Shown here: positions 1 through 8,382 of the stretch, piece by piece
Numbering within the stretch: position 1 is the stretch's first letter
Layout: each line of letters begins with the position of its first letter
Assembly: GCA_964562375.1 (NCBI GenBank)
Contig: CAZLSW010000022.1
Location: forward strand, 1 to 47,516
Direction of reading: 5' to 3'
DNA: 47,516 nucleotides
Source of the DNA: JAJPXC01 sp964562375
GTDB lineage: Bacteria; Bacteroidota; Bacteroidia; Bacteroidales; Muribaculaceae
Program-made: the position numbers and the translations under genes
The notes under the pieces: model-generated
Told to the model about the DNA's origin: nothing
Database searches by the model: none
The model's input: only the letters and a program-made list of their open reading frames with translations

Positions 1-874
1 TGAGGGGGCAGCCGAGGAAGTCGCTCGAAACGACAGCGTCCTCAGTGTAGCCGAGAATACCCTTGAGCTCGCCCTCGCTGGCCTCCTTCATGGCGGCGCA
101 GATCTCCTCGTAGGTAGCGGGCTTCTCCAGGTTGACGGTGAGGTCAACTACAGAAACGTCGAGGGTGGGGACACGCATCGACATACCGGTCAACTTGCCG
201 TTGAGCTCGGGGATCACTTTGCCCACAGCCTTGGCAGCGCCAGTGGAGGAGGGGATGATGTTGCCCGAAGCGGCACGGCCGCCGCGCCAGTCCTTCATCG
301 AGGGGCCGTCAACGGTCTTCTGGGTAGCGGTGGTGGAGTGAACGGTGGTCATGAGGCCTTCCTTAACGCCGAACTTGTCGTTGAGGACCTTGGTGAGAGG
401 TGCCAAGCAGTTGGTGGTGCAGGAAGCGTTGGAAACGAACTGTGTGCCCTTAACGTAGGTGTTCTCGTTCACGCCGCACACGAACATGGGGGTGTCGTCC
501 TTCGAGGGAGCCGACATTACCACGTACTTTGCGCCGCCATCGATGTGGCCCTGAGCTTTCTCCTTGGTGAGGAACAAGCCGGTCGACTCAACAACGTACT
601 CAGCGTCAACAGCGCCCCAACCAATCTCAGCGGGGTTCTTGCAGGCGGTAACGCGGATGGGCTTGCCGTTCACGATCAACAGGCTCTTGTCCATGTCGTA
701 GTCTACAGTGCCGTCGAAACGACCGTGCATTGTGTCATACTTCAGCATGTAAGCCATGTAGTCAACGGGAAGAAGGTCGTTGATAGCAACCACTTCGATG
801 TCATCACGCTTGGTGGAGGCACGGAACACGAAACGTCCGATGCGGCCAAAACCATTAATACCTATTTTTGTCAT
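1..874 (-). CDS. gap: Glyceraldehyde-3-phosphate dehydrogenase, type I (3' end outside window)
   Basis: The enzyme converts glyceraldehyde-3-phosphate, NAD and phosphate to 1,3-bisphosphoglycerate in cytosolic glycolysis and gluconeogenesis. Translation from the ATG at 874-872 opens with MTKIGINGFGRIGR, the family's N-terminal NAD-binding signature. The catalytic motif SNASCTTN is present, with the nucleophile Cys152 encoded at 421-419. The window holds 291 codons and the family usually has about 335, so some 45 residues lie beyond the left edge. No downstream neighbour is visible. A TAACTTTG -7 element at 958-965 gives a leader of roughly 75-80 nt. Long open frames on the opposite strand (338-880) are shadows of this gene. 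The identification is secure. Confidence 0.96.
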   Translation of the reverse strand, partial: MTKIGINGFGRIGRFVFRASTKRDDIEVVAINDLLPVDYMAYMLKYDTMHGRFDGTVDYDMDKSLLIVNGKPIRVTACKNPAEIGWGAVDAEYVVESTGLFLTKEKAQGHIDGGAKYVVMSAPSKDDTPMFVCGVNENTYVKGTQFVSNASCTTNCLAPLTKVLNDKFGVKEGLMTTVHSTTATQKTVDGPSMKDWRGGRAASGNIIPSSTGAAKAVGKVIPELNGKLTGMSMRVPTLDVSVVDLTVNLEKPATYEEICAAMKEASEGELKGILGYTEDAVVSSDFLGCPL

Positions 875-957
875 AGTTGAAAAATATTGGGTTATGATAT
901 TCTCTTTCACCTTAATACCCTTGGAGCCGATATTGTCGACACGGGCTAAAAGCGATG

Positions 958-965
958 CAAAGTTA
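958..965 (-). promoter_or_regulatory. Bacteroidetes-type -7 element for gap
   Basis: On the minus strand this reads TAACTTTG, matching the TAnnTTTG consensus. It lies about 84 bp before the gap start. No TTTG -33 box sits at the usual 19-21 bp, so only the -7 half is supported. Confidence 0.5.
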
Positions 966-1019
966 CTAACTTTTTCCAAATATTATACCACCAAAGATTT
1001 AATTGTGGAAAATTTTCTT

Positions 1020-1027
1020 TATTTTTG
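1020..1027 (+). promoter_or_regulatory. -7 element for mscL
   Basis: TATTTTTG matches TAnnTTTG and lies 28 bp before the mscL ATG. The -33 box is not clear. With the gap promoter at 958-965 it makes a compact divergent promoter region. Confidence 0.45.
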
Positions 1028-1055
1028 CACAAATTAATCCAATCTACATTCAAAA

Positions 1056-1481
1056 ATGGGAAAGTTTTTAAATGATTTCAAGGAGTTTGCCATGAAGGGC
1101 AACATCGTCGACATGGCCGTAGGTGTAATCATCGGCGGCGCGTTCGGCAAAATCGTTTCCTCCCTGGTAAACGACATTATTATGCCGGTAATCTCTATCA
1201 TCACCGGAGGTGACGGATACAAGAATCTTAAATATGTGATTACCCCGGCCCAGGAGGCCACTGCCGAGGGGCAAGCGGCGATCGAGGAGGTGGCCATCAA
1301 CTACGGCCTCTTCATCCAGAACATTGTCGACTTCCTGATCATCGCCTTGAGCATCTTCGTGGCCCTGCGAGTGATCATGAAATTCAAGAAGAAAGAGGAG
1401 GAGAAGCCCGCCGCTCCCCCCGAGCCATCCAAGGAAGAGGTGCTACTCACCGAGATCCGCGACCTGCTGGCCAAGAAGTAA
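1056..1481 (+). CDS. mscL: Large-conductance mechanosensitive channel MscL
   Basis: This homopentameric inner-membrane channel opens under membrane tension and releases solutes on osmotic downshock. The 141-residue product has the usual family length. It starts MGKFLNDFKEFAMKGN and has TM1 at about residues 17-45 with the glycine/alanine-rich pore stretch AVGVIIGGAFGKIV. A periplasmic loop follows, then TM2 at about 84-107 and a charged C-terminal helix ending LLTEIRDLLAKK. It diverges from gap and is followed by a spacer filled with 7-bp repeats before aroK. Nothing is missing and the call is secure. Confidence 0.96.
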   Translation: MGKFLNDFKEFAMKGNIVDMAVGVIIGGAFGKIVSSLVNDIIMPVISIITGGDGYKNLKYVITPAQEATAEGQAAIEEVAINYGLFIQNIVDFLIIALSIFVALRVIMKFKKKEEEKPAAPPEPSKEEVLLTEIRDLLAKK

Positions 1482-1483
1482 TA

Positions 1484-1588
1484 CAGTTTTTCGGTTTTCA
1501 GTGTTCAGTGTTCAGTTTTCAGTCAATAGCTTCACTATTTGGCTAAATGCTAAATGCTAAACGCTAAATGCTAAGTAACGCTAAATGC
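1484..1588. repeat. Two heptamer repeat blocks between mscL and aroK
   Basis: At 1484-1523 the 7-bp words TTTTCAG and TGTTCAG alternate. At 1541-1588 the words GCTAAAT and GCTAAAC repeat, and the block runs into the aroK start codon. The first word recurs at 25401-25422. The second recurs at 10162-10248 (opposite sense), 23433-23473 and 27409-27440. Confidence 0.85.
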
Positions 1589-2115
1589 GGCCTATCTTCT
1601 TGATCGGATATATGGGGTGCGGCAAGTCGACGCTTGGCCGCGCCCTGTCGCGATTGACGGGCATCACGCTCATCGACCTCGACACCTACATCGAGAGCCG
1701 TTTTCACCGCACGGTCACCGAACTGTTCGCCGAGCGCGGCGAGAGCGGTTTCCGCGAGATCGAGACGGCGATGTTGGAAGAGGTGGCGGCGTTCGAGGAC
1801 GTGATTGTGGCTTGCGGAGGGGGTACCCCCTGTTTTGGCCGCAACATGGAAGTGATGAACCAAGCCGGATTGACGGTTTGGCTCAACACGCCCCGCGACG
1901 TGCTGCTAAGCCGCCTGATCCGAGGCAAGCACAAGCGACCGCTGATAGCCCAGAAAACCGATGACGAGTTGGGAGCGTTCATCGACACCGCTCTTGAGGC
2001 CCGAGAGCCGTTCTACTCCCAGGCGCAAGCGCGATTCTGTGGGGCCAATCTCGAGGACAAATCCCAAATCGACGCCTCGGCCCGGGCCTTCATCGAGCAA
2101 TTTATCCCTAGCTGA
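1585..2115 (+). CDS. aroK: Shikimate kinase
   Basis: The enzyme phosphorylates shikimate to shikimate-3-phosphate with ATP in the chorismate pathway. The 176-residue protein has the P-loop GYMGCGKS at residues 8-15, the DLD motif at 31-33, the substrate-binding GFREIE at about 55-60, GGGTP at 78-82, and the lid arginine in KHKRPL. Length and motif spacing are normal. The ATG at 1585 is the only sensible start because the P-loop begins eight residues in. That ATG is part of the GCTAAATGC heptamer repeat. The other shikimate genes in the window, aroA (20197) and aroQ (44597), are far away. Confidence 0.95.
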   Translation: MRPIFLIGYMGCGKSTLGRALSRLTGITLIDLDTYIESRFHRTVTELFAERGESGFREIETAMLEEVAAFEDVIVACGGGTPCFGRNMEVMNQAGLTVWLNTPRDVLLSRLIRGKHKRPLIAQKTDDELGAFIDTALEAREPFYSQAQARFCGANLEDKSQIDASARAFIEQFIPS

Positions 2116-2121
2116 AGATTT

Positions 2122-2156
2122 CGTAATAACGTAATAACGTAATAACGTAATAACGG
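2122..2156. repeat. Tandem octamer CGTAATAA, four copies
   Basis: Four near-perfect copies of the 8-bp word follow the aroK stop codon at a distance of 6 bp. They are followed by TATTACG, a partial inverted copy, so a small hairpin is possible. Confidence 0.85.
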
Positions 2157-2184
2157 TATTACGACATAAGTACAAGCCATTAAA

Positions 2185-3303
2185 ATGATGATAGAGACCC
2201 AATTGCAAGAAATATCCACCACGACCACCCGTCGGTCACTTACGATCGGACTTCCAGCTGACGCCACAGGCATGGAGAAGCGTTTTCCCCTCACCCCCGA
2301 GGGGGCGCAAATCCTCGTGCTCGACGGCTACCGCGTGGTAGTGGAGGAGGGTGCCGCCCATCCTATTCATTACAGCGACGCTGCCTACGCCCGCTGTGGC
2401 GCCGAGGTTGGCTCGCGCGTCGAGGCGTTGGGTTGCGACATCGTCATCTCGATGGGGGCGCTATCCGCGACCGACGTGGCCATGATGCGGCGAGGGGCAA
2501 TGCTTTTCACCATGCTAGGTCCCACGCTGCGCACCCCCTCCATGGCTACAGCACTGCTTCAGCGCAATGTCATCGCTGTAGCTCTAGACCTTATCAAGGA
2601 TTCCGAAGGCCACTTGCCATTCTACGACATTCTGGCCGAAATCGACGGCCGGGCTTCCATCGCCTTGGCATCCTCACTTTTGGCCGACCCGGAGCATGGC
2701 AAGGGCATCCTGCTGGGCGGAGTAGCGGGCGTTAATCCATGCGAGGTGGTAATCCTTGGCTCGGGAATCGCCGGGAGGGCCGCGGCCCGTTCGGCTGTTG
2801 GCTTGGGTGCCATCGTGCGCATCATGGACACCGACATCTACCGCTTGCGCCGCTCCACCCGCGAGCTGGGTGCCGGCGTAATCCCTTCGGCTCCCCATCC
2901 CCGTGTGCTGATGGGAGCGCTTCATTCGGCCGATATTATAGTTGTTACTCCCATGCCGTCGCCCATCACAATCACTTCCGAGATGATGGACGCCACCAAG
3001 CGCGGCGTGATTATCTTTGACCTCACCGAGCATCCCGGCGTGTTGTTCCCCGAGGGGATACGCCCAGTGTTGACCGAGGCCTCCTCGGCAGTACCCCGCA
3101 CTGCAGCCATGGCCTTGAGCAACACGCTGATAACCCTGCTCGACGAATTGGTGACCACCCAGGGCGTGACCGACGCCCTGAAGTTGTCGCCCAATCTGCA
3201 ATGCGCCGTGTTGACTTTCCTCGGCCGCGTGATCAACCCCGACTTGGCCACGGCGCTGGGCATGCGTCAGGTCGACCTGTCGTTGTTCTTACATTTATCA
3301 TAA
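2185..3303 (+). CDS. Alanine dehydrogenase / transhydrogenase-alpha-like protein
   Basis: The protein belongs to the family of NAD-dependent alanine dehydrogenases and the alpha subunit of NAD(P) transhydrogenase. It probably catalyses reversible L-alanine to pyruvate conversion. Evidence is the N-terminal KRFPLTPEGA region, the block GILLGGVAGVNPCEVVILGSG and the dinucleotide-binding GSGIAG at residues 192-197. It has 372 residues and family members are usually 360-400. Start codons at 2185 and 2188 are both possible. The stop TAA overlaps the next ATG by one base (TAATG at 3301-3305), implying coupled translation with the RNase H gene. Substrate specificity is inferred from the family only. 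Confidence 0.8.
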   Translation: MMIETQLQEISTTTTRRSLTIGLPADATGMEKRFPLTPEGAQILVLDGYRVVVEEGAAHPIHYSDAAYARCGAEVGSRVEALGCDIVISMGALSATDVAMMRRGAMLFTMLGPTLRTPSMATALLQRNVIAVALDLIKDSEGHLPFYDILAEIDGRASIALASSLLADPEHGKGILLGGVAGVNPCEVVILGSGIAGRAAARSAVGLGAIVRIMDTDIYRLRRSTRELGAGVIPSAPHPRVLMGALHSADIIVVTPMPSPITITSEMMDATKRGVIIFDLTEHPGVLFPEGIRPVLTEASSAVPRTAAMALSNTLITLLDELVTTQGVTDALKLSPNLQCAVLTFLGRVINPDLATALGMRQVDLSLFLHLS

Positions 3304-3947
3304 TGGCTTACCGTAAGAAATTCTACGTTGTGTGGGAAGGCCGCTCGCCCGGAATTTACGACAGCTGGGAGGAGTGCAAGCTGCAGGTGGAGGGATTCCA
3401 GGGAGCTAAATATAAGGCTTTTGACACCCAGGAGGCGGCCACCTTGGCCTTCCGCGGCGACCCCCGCGACCACATGGGCCTACTCAAAAGCATCGCCACC
3501 TTCCAGCAAGCGCCGGTCAACTACGACGCTTTCCCCGAGATCAACCAGGATGCCATCGCCGTCGACGCGGCGTGTGCCGGTAATCCCGGGACGATGGAGT
3601 ACCGCGGCGTGGACGTTAAATCGGGCGCCGAGCTCTTCCGTTTCGGCCCTGTGCCCGACGGCACCAACAACGTGGGGGAGTATCTGGCGCTTGTGCACGG
3701 CTTGGCCCTGCTCCAAAAGTGTGGCCGTCCCACGGTGCCGATTTACTCCGACTCGCGCACGGCACAGTCGTGGGTGCGCAACCGCGGGCACAAGTCAACT
3801 CTCGCCCACACCCCGCGCAACGCCAAGATCCACGAGCTGTTGGCTCGCGCCGACTATTGGCTCCAAACCCACGCCATCACCAACCCCATCATCAAGTGGA
3901 AAACCGAGGAATGGGGCGAAATCCCCGCCGATTTCGGGAGGAAATAA
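3303..3947 (+). CDS. Ribonuclease H with N-terminal viroplasmin domain
   Basis: The enzyme cleaves RNA in RNA-DNA hybrids. Residues 4-50 form a caulimovirus viroplasmin-type hybrid-binding domain (KFYVVWEGRSPGIYDSW). Residues about 80-214 form an RNase HI domain with the acidic set D88 (AVDAACAGNPG), E126 (NNVGEYLAL), D150 (YSDSRTA) and D210 (PADFGRK). The start was set at 3303, not at the in-frame ATG at 3201, because MAYRKKFYVVWEG is the natural N-terminus and the upstream stretch overlaps the preceding gene. The product is 214 residues, the usual size of this Bacteroidetes form. Confidence 0.9.
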   Translation: MAYRKKFYVVWEGRSPGIYDSWEECKLQVEGFQGAKYKAFDTQEAATLAFRGDPRDHMGLLKSIATFQQAPVNYDAFPEINQDAIAVDAACAGNPGTMEYRGVDVKSGAELFRFGPVPDGTNNVGEYLALVHGLALLQKCGRPTVPIYSDSRTAQSWVRNRGHKSTLAHTPRNAKIHELLARADYWLQTHAITNPIIKWKTEEWGEIPADFGRK

Positions 3948-3978
3948 TGGTTAATGGTAAATGGTTAATGGTTAATGA
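3944..3978. repeat. Heptamer GGTTAAT tandem repeat
   Basis: Four copies of GGTTAAT or GGTAAAT follow each other across the RNase H stop codon and into the spacer before the ferredoxin fusion gene. Confidence 0.8.
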
Positions 3979-3996
3979 TTTAAAGTAAAGGAGGCG

Positions 3997-5544
3997 ATGA
4001 GGAAGGCGCTGAAATATGGCAGGTTGTCCATCCAGCTGATTTGCTGGGTGCTGTTGACCTTGGCCCTGATCGGCACGTCAATGCTCTTCCCGGCCCTCGG
4101 TGCCTGGGTGGCGAAAATCCAATTGTTGCCGTTGACGTTGGCTTTTTCCATGGGATGGTTCTCGGTGTGGCTGGTGCTCACGCTTATCTTTGGCCGCGTT
4201 TACTGCTCGTCGGTGTGTCCACTGGGGGCCATGCAGGACGCGTTTTCACGTCTTGGCCGTAAGGGCAAGCGTGGCCACGAATATCATTATGCTCCCGCGC
4301 GCACAGCCATTCGCAACGCCACGCTTATCGCCGTAATCGCCTGCATTTTAGTGGGAATATCGGTGGTGACATCTCTTATCGACCCCTATAGCGCGTACTC
4401 GCGAATCGCCATCAACGTGCTACGTCCCGCATGGGAGGCAGGCGAATCGGCTCTGTTTTCCATAGGCTGGCTCGCCAACGCTCCCGCCCGCATAGGCTAC
4501 GCGTCGCTTATGGCGTTCATTATCGCATTGATTACCTTGGGATTGATCGGCACGCTGGCATTCCGCGGAGGTCGCACATGGTGCAACACTTTTTGTCCCG
4601 TAGGCACGGCCTTAGGGTTTATCTCGCGCTACTCGGTTTTCCACATCGAAATCGACACCGACCTGTGCATCAACTGCCGCCGTTGCGAGCATGCCTGCAA
4701 GAGCTCGTGCATCGACCTGCAAGACCATGTGATCGATGGTTCCCGTTGCGTCAACTGCTTCGACTGTCTGCCGGTGTGCCCCAATGACGCCATCAGTTAC
4801 ACCCCGCGCCGAAAGCAACTCTCCCTTCCCATGATGCAACGTATCACATCCCCCGGCAAAGCCGCCACAGCCATGGGAAGCGGCGCCCCCAACTCAATGG
4901 AACCTCCCAGGAAATCCACCAATGAGCCCAAAGCCATCTCCCGGCGCCAGTTTATGGCCACCGGACTGATAATGGCTGCCGCGGCCGCCGGCGAGCCGAT
5001 TCGCGCCGCTCTACCCAAGCAGGAAAGCCCGCGGCCTTCGCTCTACGTGATTCCTCCGGGAGCCGAGAGCCGGAAGTCGTTCATGGAGCGGTGCACCGGT
5101 TGCGGCCTGTGCGTCGCCCACTGCCCCACGGGGGTCATCAAGCCATCCACCAAGGAGTTCGGGTGGCTCAATATGCTCCACCCTGTGAAACATTACGACG
5201 ATGCCGAGTGCACCCTTTCATGCGTGCGCTGCACTGAGCTATGCCCCACAGGCGCCTTGTTGCCTCTCACTCCCTCCGAAAAGGCGCAAATTTCCGTTGG
5301 CTTGGCCCGCGTGATTCCCAGCGACTGCCTGAGCGTCAACGGAGTGCACTGCGGCATGTGCGCCGAGGTTTGCCCCAAGCAGGCTATCACCATGAAGCCT
5401 TTCCACAACGCCGCTCGCGCCGCTGCCCCGGCCAACGCCCAAATCCCAACCATCGACCCCTCCCTTTGCATCGGTTGTGGCTACTGCCAGCACATCTGCC
5501 CCGCCACCCCAATTAAAGCAATAGTAGTGGACGGCCTCCCATAA
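3997..5544 (+). CDS. Membrane-bound polyferredoxin, NapH-like domain fused to Tat-motif NapG-like domain
   Basis: The 515-residue iron-sulfur protein probably moves electrons between the quinone pool and a periplasmic acceptor. The N-terminal half is NapH-like: about four or five membrane segments (about 10-30, 42-65, 105-128, 168-190), CxxxCP motifs YCSSVCP (69-75) and WCNTFCP (195-201), then two [4Fe-4S] motifs at about 224-234 and 251-261. After a linker comes SRRQFMATG (about 315-323) followed by a hydrophobic alanine-rich stretch, which is a twin-arginine signal. The C-terminal half has further cysteine clusters at about 366-376, 405-416, 444-459 and 491-501. A strong AAAGGAGG sits just before the ATG. 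No partner reductase is encoded nearby, so the acceptor is unknown. Confidence 0.8.
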   Translation: MRKALKYGRLSIQLICWVLLTLALIGTSMLFPALGAWVAKIQLLPLTLAFSMGWFSVWLVLTLIFGRVYCSSVCPLGAMQDAFSRLGRKGKRGHEYHYAPARTAIRNATLIAVIACILVGISVVTSLIDPYSAYSRIAINVLRPAWEAGESALFSIGWLANAPARIGYASLMAFIIALITLGLIGTLAFRGGRTWCNTFCPVGTALGFISRYSVFHIEIDTDLCINCRRCEHACKSSCIDLQDHVIDGSRCVNCFDCLPVCPNDAISYTPRRKQLSLPMMQRITSPGKAATAMGSGAPNSMEPPRKSTNEPKAISRRQFMATGLIMAAAAAGEPIRAALPKQESPRPSLYVIPPGAESRKSFMERCTGCGLCVAHCPTGVIKPSTKEFGWLNMLHPVKHYDDAECTLSCVRCTELCPTGALLPLTPSEKAQISVGLARVIPSDCLSVNGVHCGMCAEVCPKQAITMKPFHNAARAAAPANAQIPTIDPSLCIGCGYCQHICPATPIKAIVVDGLP

Positions 5545-5578
5545 GCCCCATAAGCCCCATAAGCCCTATAAGCCCCAT
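5543..5578. repeat. Tandem 9-mer TAAGCCCCA, four copies
   Basis: Four near-identical 9-bp copies fill most of the gap between the ferredoxin fusion gene and thyA. They begin at the stop codon of the former. Confidence 0.85.
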
Positions 5579-5601
5579 TCACCAAAAACCAAAAAGCCAC
5601 T

Positions 5602-6396
5602 ATGCGTCAATATCTTGAGCTACTTAATCATATTTTAGATCACGGCGTGGACCGCAGTGACCGCACCGGCACTGGCACGCGGTCGGTCTTCGGCTACCAA
5701 ATGCGCTTCAACCTCCAGGAGGGTTTCCCCCTGTTGACCACCAAGAAGTTGCACCTTAAGTCGATCATCCACGAACTGCTATGGTTTCTCGCCGGCGACA
5801 CCAACGTCAAATACCTGCAGGACAACGGTGTAAGGATATGGAACGAATGGGCCGACCCCGACGGCAACCTCGGCCACATCTATGGCTACCAGTGGCGCTC
5901 GTGGCCCGACTATAACGGCGGCCACATCGACCAAATCGCCCAGGCCGTAGAAACCATCAAGCGCGACCCCAATTGCCGGCGAAACATCGTCTCGGCATGG
6001 AACGTGGCCGACATCCCCAACATGAATCTCCCTCCCTGCCACGCGTTTTTCCAATTCTACGTGGCCGACGGAAAGCTTTCCCTCCAGCTCTACCAGCGCT
6101 CGGCCGACACCTTCCTTGGCGTACCGTTTAACATCGCTTCCTACGCCTTGTTGACGATGATGATGGCTCAGGTAACAGGCTTGCAACCAGGCGATTTCGT
6201 TCATACCCTTGGCGATACACACATCTATCACAACCATTTCGACCAAGCGCGCCTGCAGCTCACTCGCGAGCCCCGACCGCTACCCAAAATGCTGATCAAC
6301 CCCGACGTGAAGGACATCTTCTCCTTTAAATACGATGATTTCAAGCTTGAGGGCTACGACCCACATCCCCATATAAAAGCCACAGTATCAGTATGA
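5602..6396 (+). CDS. thyA: Thymidylate synthase (ThyA type)
   Basis: The enzyme methylates dUMP to dTMP using methylene-tetrahydrofolate, which leaves dihydrofolate. The 264-residue length equals that of the classical enzyme. Visible motifs are the phosphate-binding region RTGTGTRSVFGYQ, the catalytic cysteine C146 in LPPCHAFF, and the dUMP-binding RSADTFLGVPFN. The C-terminus ends in the usual hydrophobic ATVSV. The stop codon overlaps the folA start in ATGA (6393-6396). The pairing is logical because DHFR regenerates tetrahydrofolate from the dihydrofolate made here. Confidence 0.97.
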   Translation: MRQYLELLNHILDHGVDRSDRTGTGTRSVFGYQMRFNLQEGFPLLTTKKLHLKSIIHELLWFLAGDTNVKYLQDNGVRIWNEWADPDGNLGHIYGYQWRSWPDYNGGHIDQIAQAVETIKRDPNCRRNIVSAWNVADIPNMNLPPCHAFFQFYVADGKLSLQLYQRSADTFLGVPFNIASYALLTMMMAQVTGLQPGDFVHTLGDTHIYHNHFDQARLQLTREPRPLPKMLINPDVKDIFSFKYDDFKLEGYDPHPHIKATVSV

Positions 6397-6899
6397 TTAG
6401 TATTATAGTAGCCCTCACTAACGACCGGGCAATCGGCAAGGCTGGCCAATTGCTTTATCCCATCTCGGCCGACCTCAAGCGATTCAAGGCATTGACCATG
6501 GGACACCCCATAGTGATGGGCCGCCACACCTACGAGTCACTCCCCAACGGCCCCCTCCCCGGCCGCGAAAACATCGTCCTCTCCAGCACCCTGGGGGGGC
6601 CGTCTTTGGACGGCCATCACCCTACCTTCCTCCCTTCCCTCGAGGAAGCCCTGGCCCATGTAGGCACCCGCGACGCTTTCATCATCGGAGGCGCCAAGGT
6701 CTATGAGCAGGCCCTCCCAATGGCTCACCGCCTATACCTCACCGACATACTCACCGATCGCCCCGACGCTGACGTTTTCTTCCCCGCAATCAACCCTGAG
6801 GAGTGGACTGTTGTCGAGCAATCGGAGACATTTACCGACCCTCGCTCGGGTGTCCCCTACCGTTTCACCACCCTCGAGCGAGCAAAATCACAAGCCTGA
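6393..6899 (+). CDS. folA: Dihydrofolate reductase
   Basis: The enzyme reduces dihydrofolate to tetrahydrofolate with NADPH. The 168-residue protein starts with ISIIVALTNDRAIGKAGQL, equivalent to the family's N-terminal substrate loop. It continues with GHPIVMGRHTYESLP (NADPH-binding, normally MGRxTxES) and IIGGAKVYEQAL (the conserved GGxxxY). It is translationally coupled to thyA through a 4-bp overlap. Length and motif order are normal. Confidence 0.95.
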   Translation: MISIIVALTNDRAIGKAGQLLYPISADLKRFKALTMGHPIVMGRHTYESLPNGPLPGRENIVLSSTLGGPSLDGHHPTFLPSLEEALAHVGTRDAFIIGGAKVYEQALPMAHRLYLTDILTDRPDADVFFPAINPEEWTVVEQSETFTDPRSGVPYRFTTLERAKSQA

Positions 6900-6912
6900 T
6901 TGTTATAGATTT

Positions 6913-8190
6913 ATGGCAACATTGGCACCGTTGGCCGAGCGTATGCGCCCCCGCACGCTCGACGATTACATTGGGCAAACCCACCTTGTTGGTCCCGACT
7001 CGATTCTGCGCCGCATGATCGACTCGGGCAAAATCTCATCGTTCATCCTCTGGGGACCTCCCGGGGTGGGCAAGACCACGCTCGCAAAAATCATAGCCAA
7101 CACCACCAAGTCGCCGTTCTACACCCTCAGCGCTGTCCACTCGGGCGTGAAGGAGGTGCGCGAGGTGCTCGACCGTTGCCGCACCGACGCCCAAAGCATG
7201 TTCAGCCAAGGCCGTCCCATCCTGTTCATCGATGAAATCCACCGGTTCAACAAGTCGCAGCAAGACAGCCTGTTAGGTGCCGTCGAAAGCGGTATTGTGA
7301 CGTTGATAGGCGCCACGACCGAGAACCCCTCGTTTGAGGTGATTCGCCCGTTGCTGTCGCGCGCCCAAGTGTACACATTGCGTCCCCTCGAGGCCGAAGA
7401 GTTGCAACAGCTACTCGAGCACGCCATCACCAAGGACGAGATTTTGAGTCGACGCGACGTGAAGGTGGAGTCGACCGACGCTCTGTTCCGTTTCGCCGGC
7501 GGCGACGCGCGTAAGTTGCTGAATATCCTCGACTTATTGGAGCAATCCACCCCTGCGGGCGAGCCGATGGTGATCAACGACCTCGTCGTCACCGAGCGCT
7601 TGCAGGAAAACCCCGCGGCCTACGACAAGCAGGGCGAGATGCACTACGACATCATTTCGGCCTTCATCAAGAGCATTCGCGGGAGCGACCCCGACGCGGC
7701 TGTCTACTGGATGGCCCGAATGATTGCCGGGGGCGAGGACCCCGAGTTTATCGCCCGACGCATGGTGATTTTGGCCGCCGAGGATATCGGTCTGGCCAAT
7801 CCAAACGCCCTGTTGCTTGCCAACGCCACATTCGACGTGATCCAGAAAATAGGCATGCCCGAGGGACGGATTCCCCTGTCGGAATGCGCTGTGTATCTGG
7901 CCACTTCGGCCAAGAGCAACTCGGCCTACCTGGCTATCGACGCGGCTCTCGACCACGTGAAGAAGACCGGCGACCTCCCCGTGCCGCTACACCTGCGCAA
8001 CGCTCCCACCTCGCTGATGAAAGACATGGGATATGGTCACGATTACAAATACGCCCACAACTATCCCGGCCATTTCGTTGAGCAACAGTACCTGCCCGAC
8101 GCCCTTCAGGGCGCCCGCTTCTGGAACCCCGCCGACAACCCGGCCGAGGCCCGTGCCGCCGACCTCCAGCGCTCCCGCTGGAAAAGATAG
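6913..8190 (+). CDS. rarA: Replication-associated recombination protein A (RarA/MgsA AAA+ ATPase)
   Basis: RarA is a clamp-loader-like ATPase acting at stalled replication forks. The 425-residue protein begins MATLAPLAERMRPRTLDDYIGQ, typical of the family. It has Walker A GPPGVGKTT at 48-56, Walker B ILFIDEIHRF with D107/E108, sensor-1 IGATTENPSF, and the C-terminal tetramerisation region with the conserved YKYAHNYPGHF and QQYLPD. The open frame reaches back to 6703 inside folA. The ATG at 6913 was chosen because family similarity begins there and the extension only shadows folA. Confidence 0.95.
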   Translation: MATLAPLAERMRPRTLDDYIGQTHLVGPDSILRRMIDSGKISSFILWGPPGVGKTTLAKIIANTTKSPFYTLSAVHSGVKEVREVLDRCRTDAQSMFSQGRPILFIDEIHRFNKSQQDSLLGAVESGIVTLIGATTENPSFEVIRPLLSRAQVYTLRPLEAEELQQLLEHAITKDEILSRRDVKVESTDALFRFAGGDARKLLNILDLLEQSTPAGEPMVINDLVVTERLQENPAAYDKQGEMHYDIISAFIKSIRGSDPDAAVYWMARMIAGGEDPEFIARRMVILAAEDIGLANPNALLLANATFDVIQKIGMPEGRIPLSECAVYLATSAKSNSAYLAIDAALDHVKKTGDLPVPLHLRNAPTSLMKDMGYGHDYKYAHNYPGHFVEQQYLPDALQGARFWNPADNPAEARAADLQRSRWKR

Positions 8191-8208
8191 AGGGTCCATC
8201 TCCCTTTG

Positions 8209-8286
8209 TCGTGTATTCGTGCAATCGTGTACTCGTATATTCGAGATCTCGAATTCTCGAATACACGAATTCTCGAATACACGATT
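8209..8286. repeat. Octamer repeat with TCG-to-ACG switch, hairpin-forming
   Basis: About ten 8-bp units fill the spacer after rarA. The first start with TCG (TCGTGTAT, TCGTGCAA, TCGTGTAC, TCGTATAT) and the later ones turn into TCGAATAC and ACGAATTC. TCGTGTATTCG at the left end is complementary to CGAATACACGA at the right end, so the block can fold into a long hairpin. A repeat of the same design lies at 44713-44832. Confidence 0.85.
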
Positions 8287-8342
8287 GACCCCTAATTTCT
8301 AAATTATTCGCCATTTTAGCGTTAAATTCACAAAAAATTACC

Positions 8343-8350
8343 TAATTTTG
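8343..8350 (+). promoter_or_regulatory. -7 element for sppA
   Basis: TAATTTTG is a full TAnnTTTG match 33 bp before the sppA ATG. A -33 TTTG at standard spacing is not obvious. Confidence 0.5.
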
Positions 8351-8382
8351 TAGCGTCCAATAAAAGTAGGCAATTTATCGCA

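Noticed and set aside
338..880. Open frame of 180 codons on the plus strand
   Set aside because: It is antisense to gap, whose reading frame shows all GAPDH motifs. The antisense frame is a by-product of GC-rich codon use.
3201..3302. N-terminal extension of the RNase H gene
   Set aside because: It lies within the alanine-dehydrogenase-like gene. The viroplasmin domain begins right after the ATG at 3303.
6703..6912. N-terminal extension of rarA by 70 codons
   Set aside because: The extension overlaps folA in another frame, is compositionally unlike RarA, and family similarity starts at the ATG at 6913.
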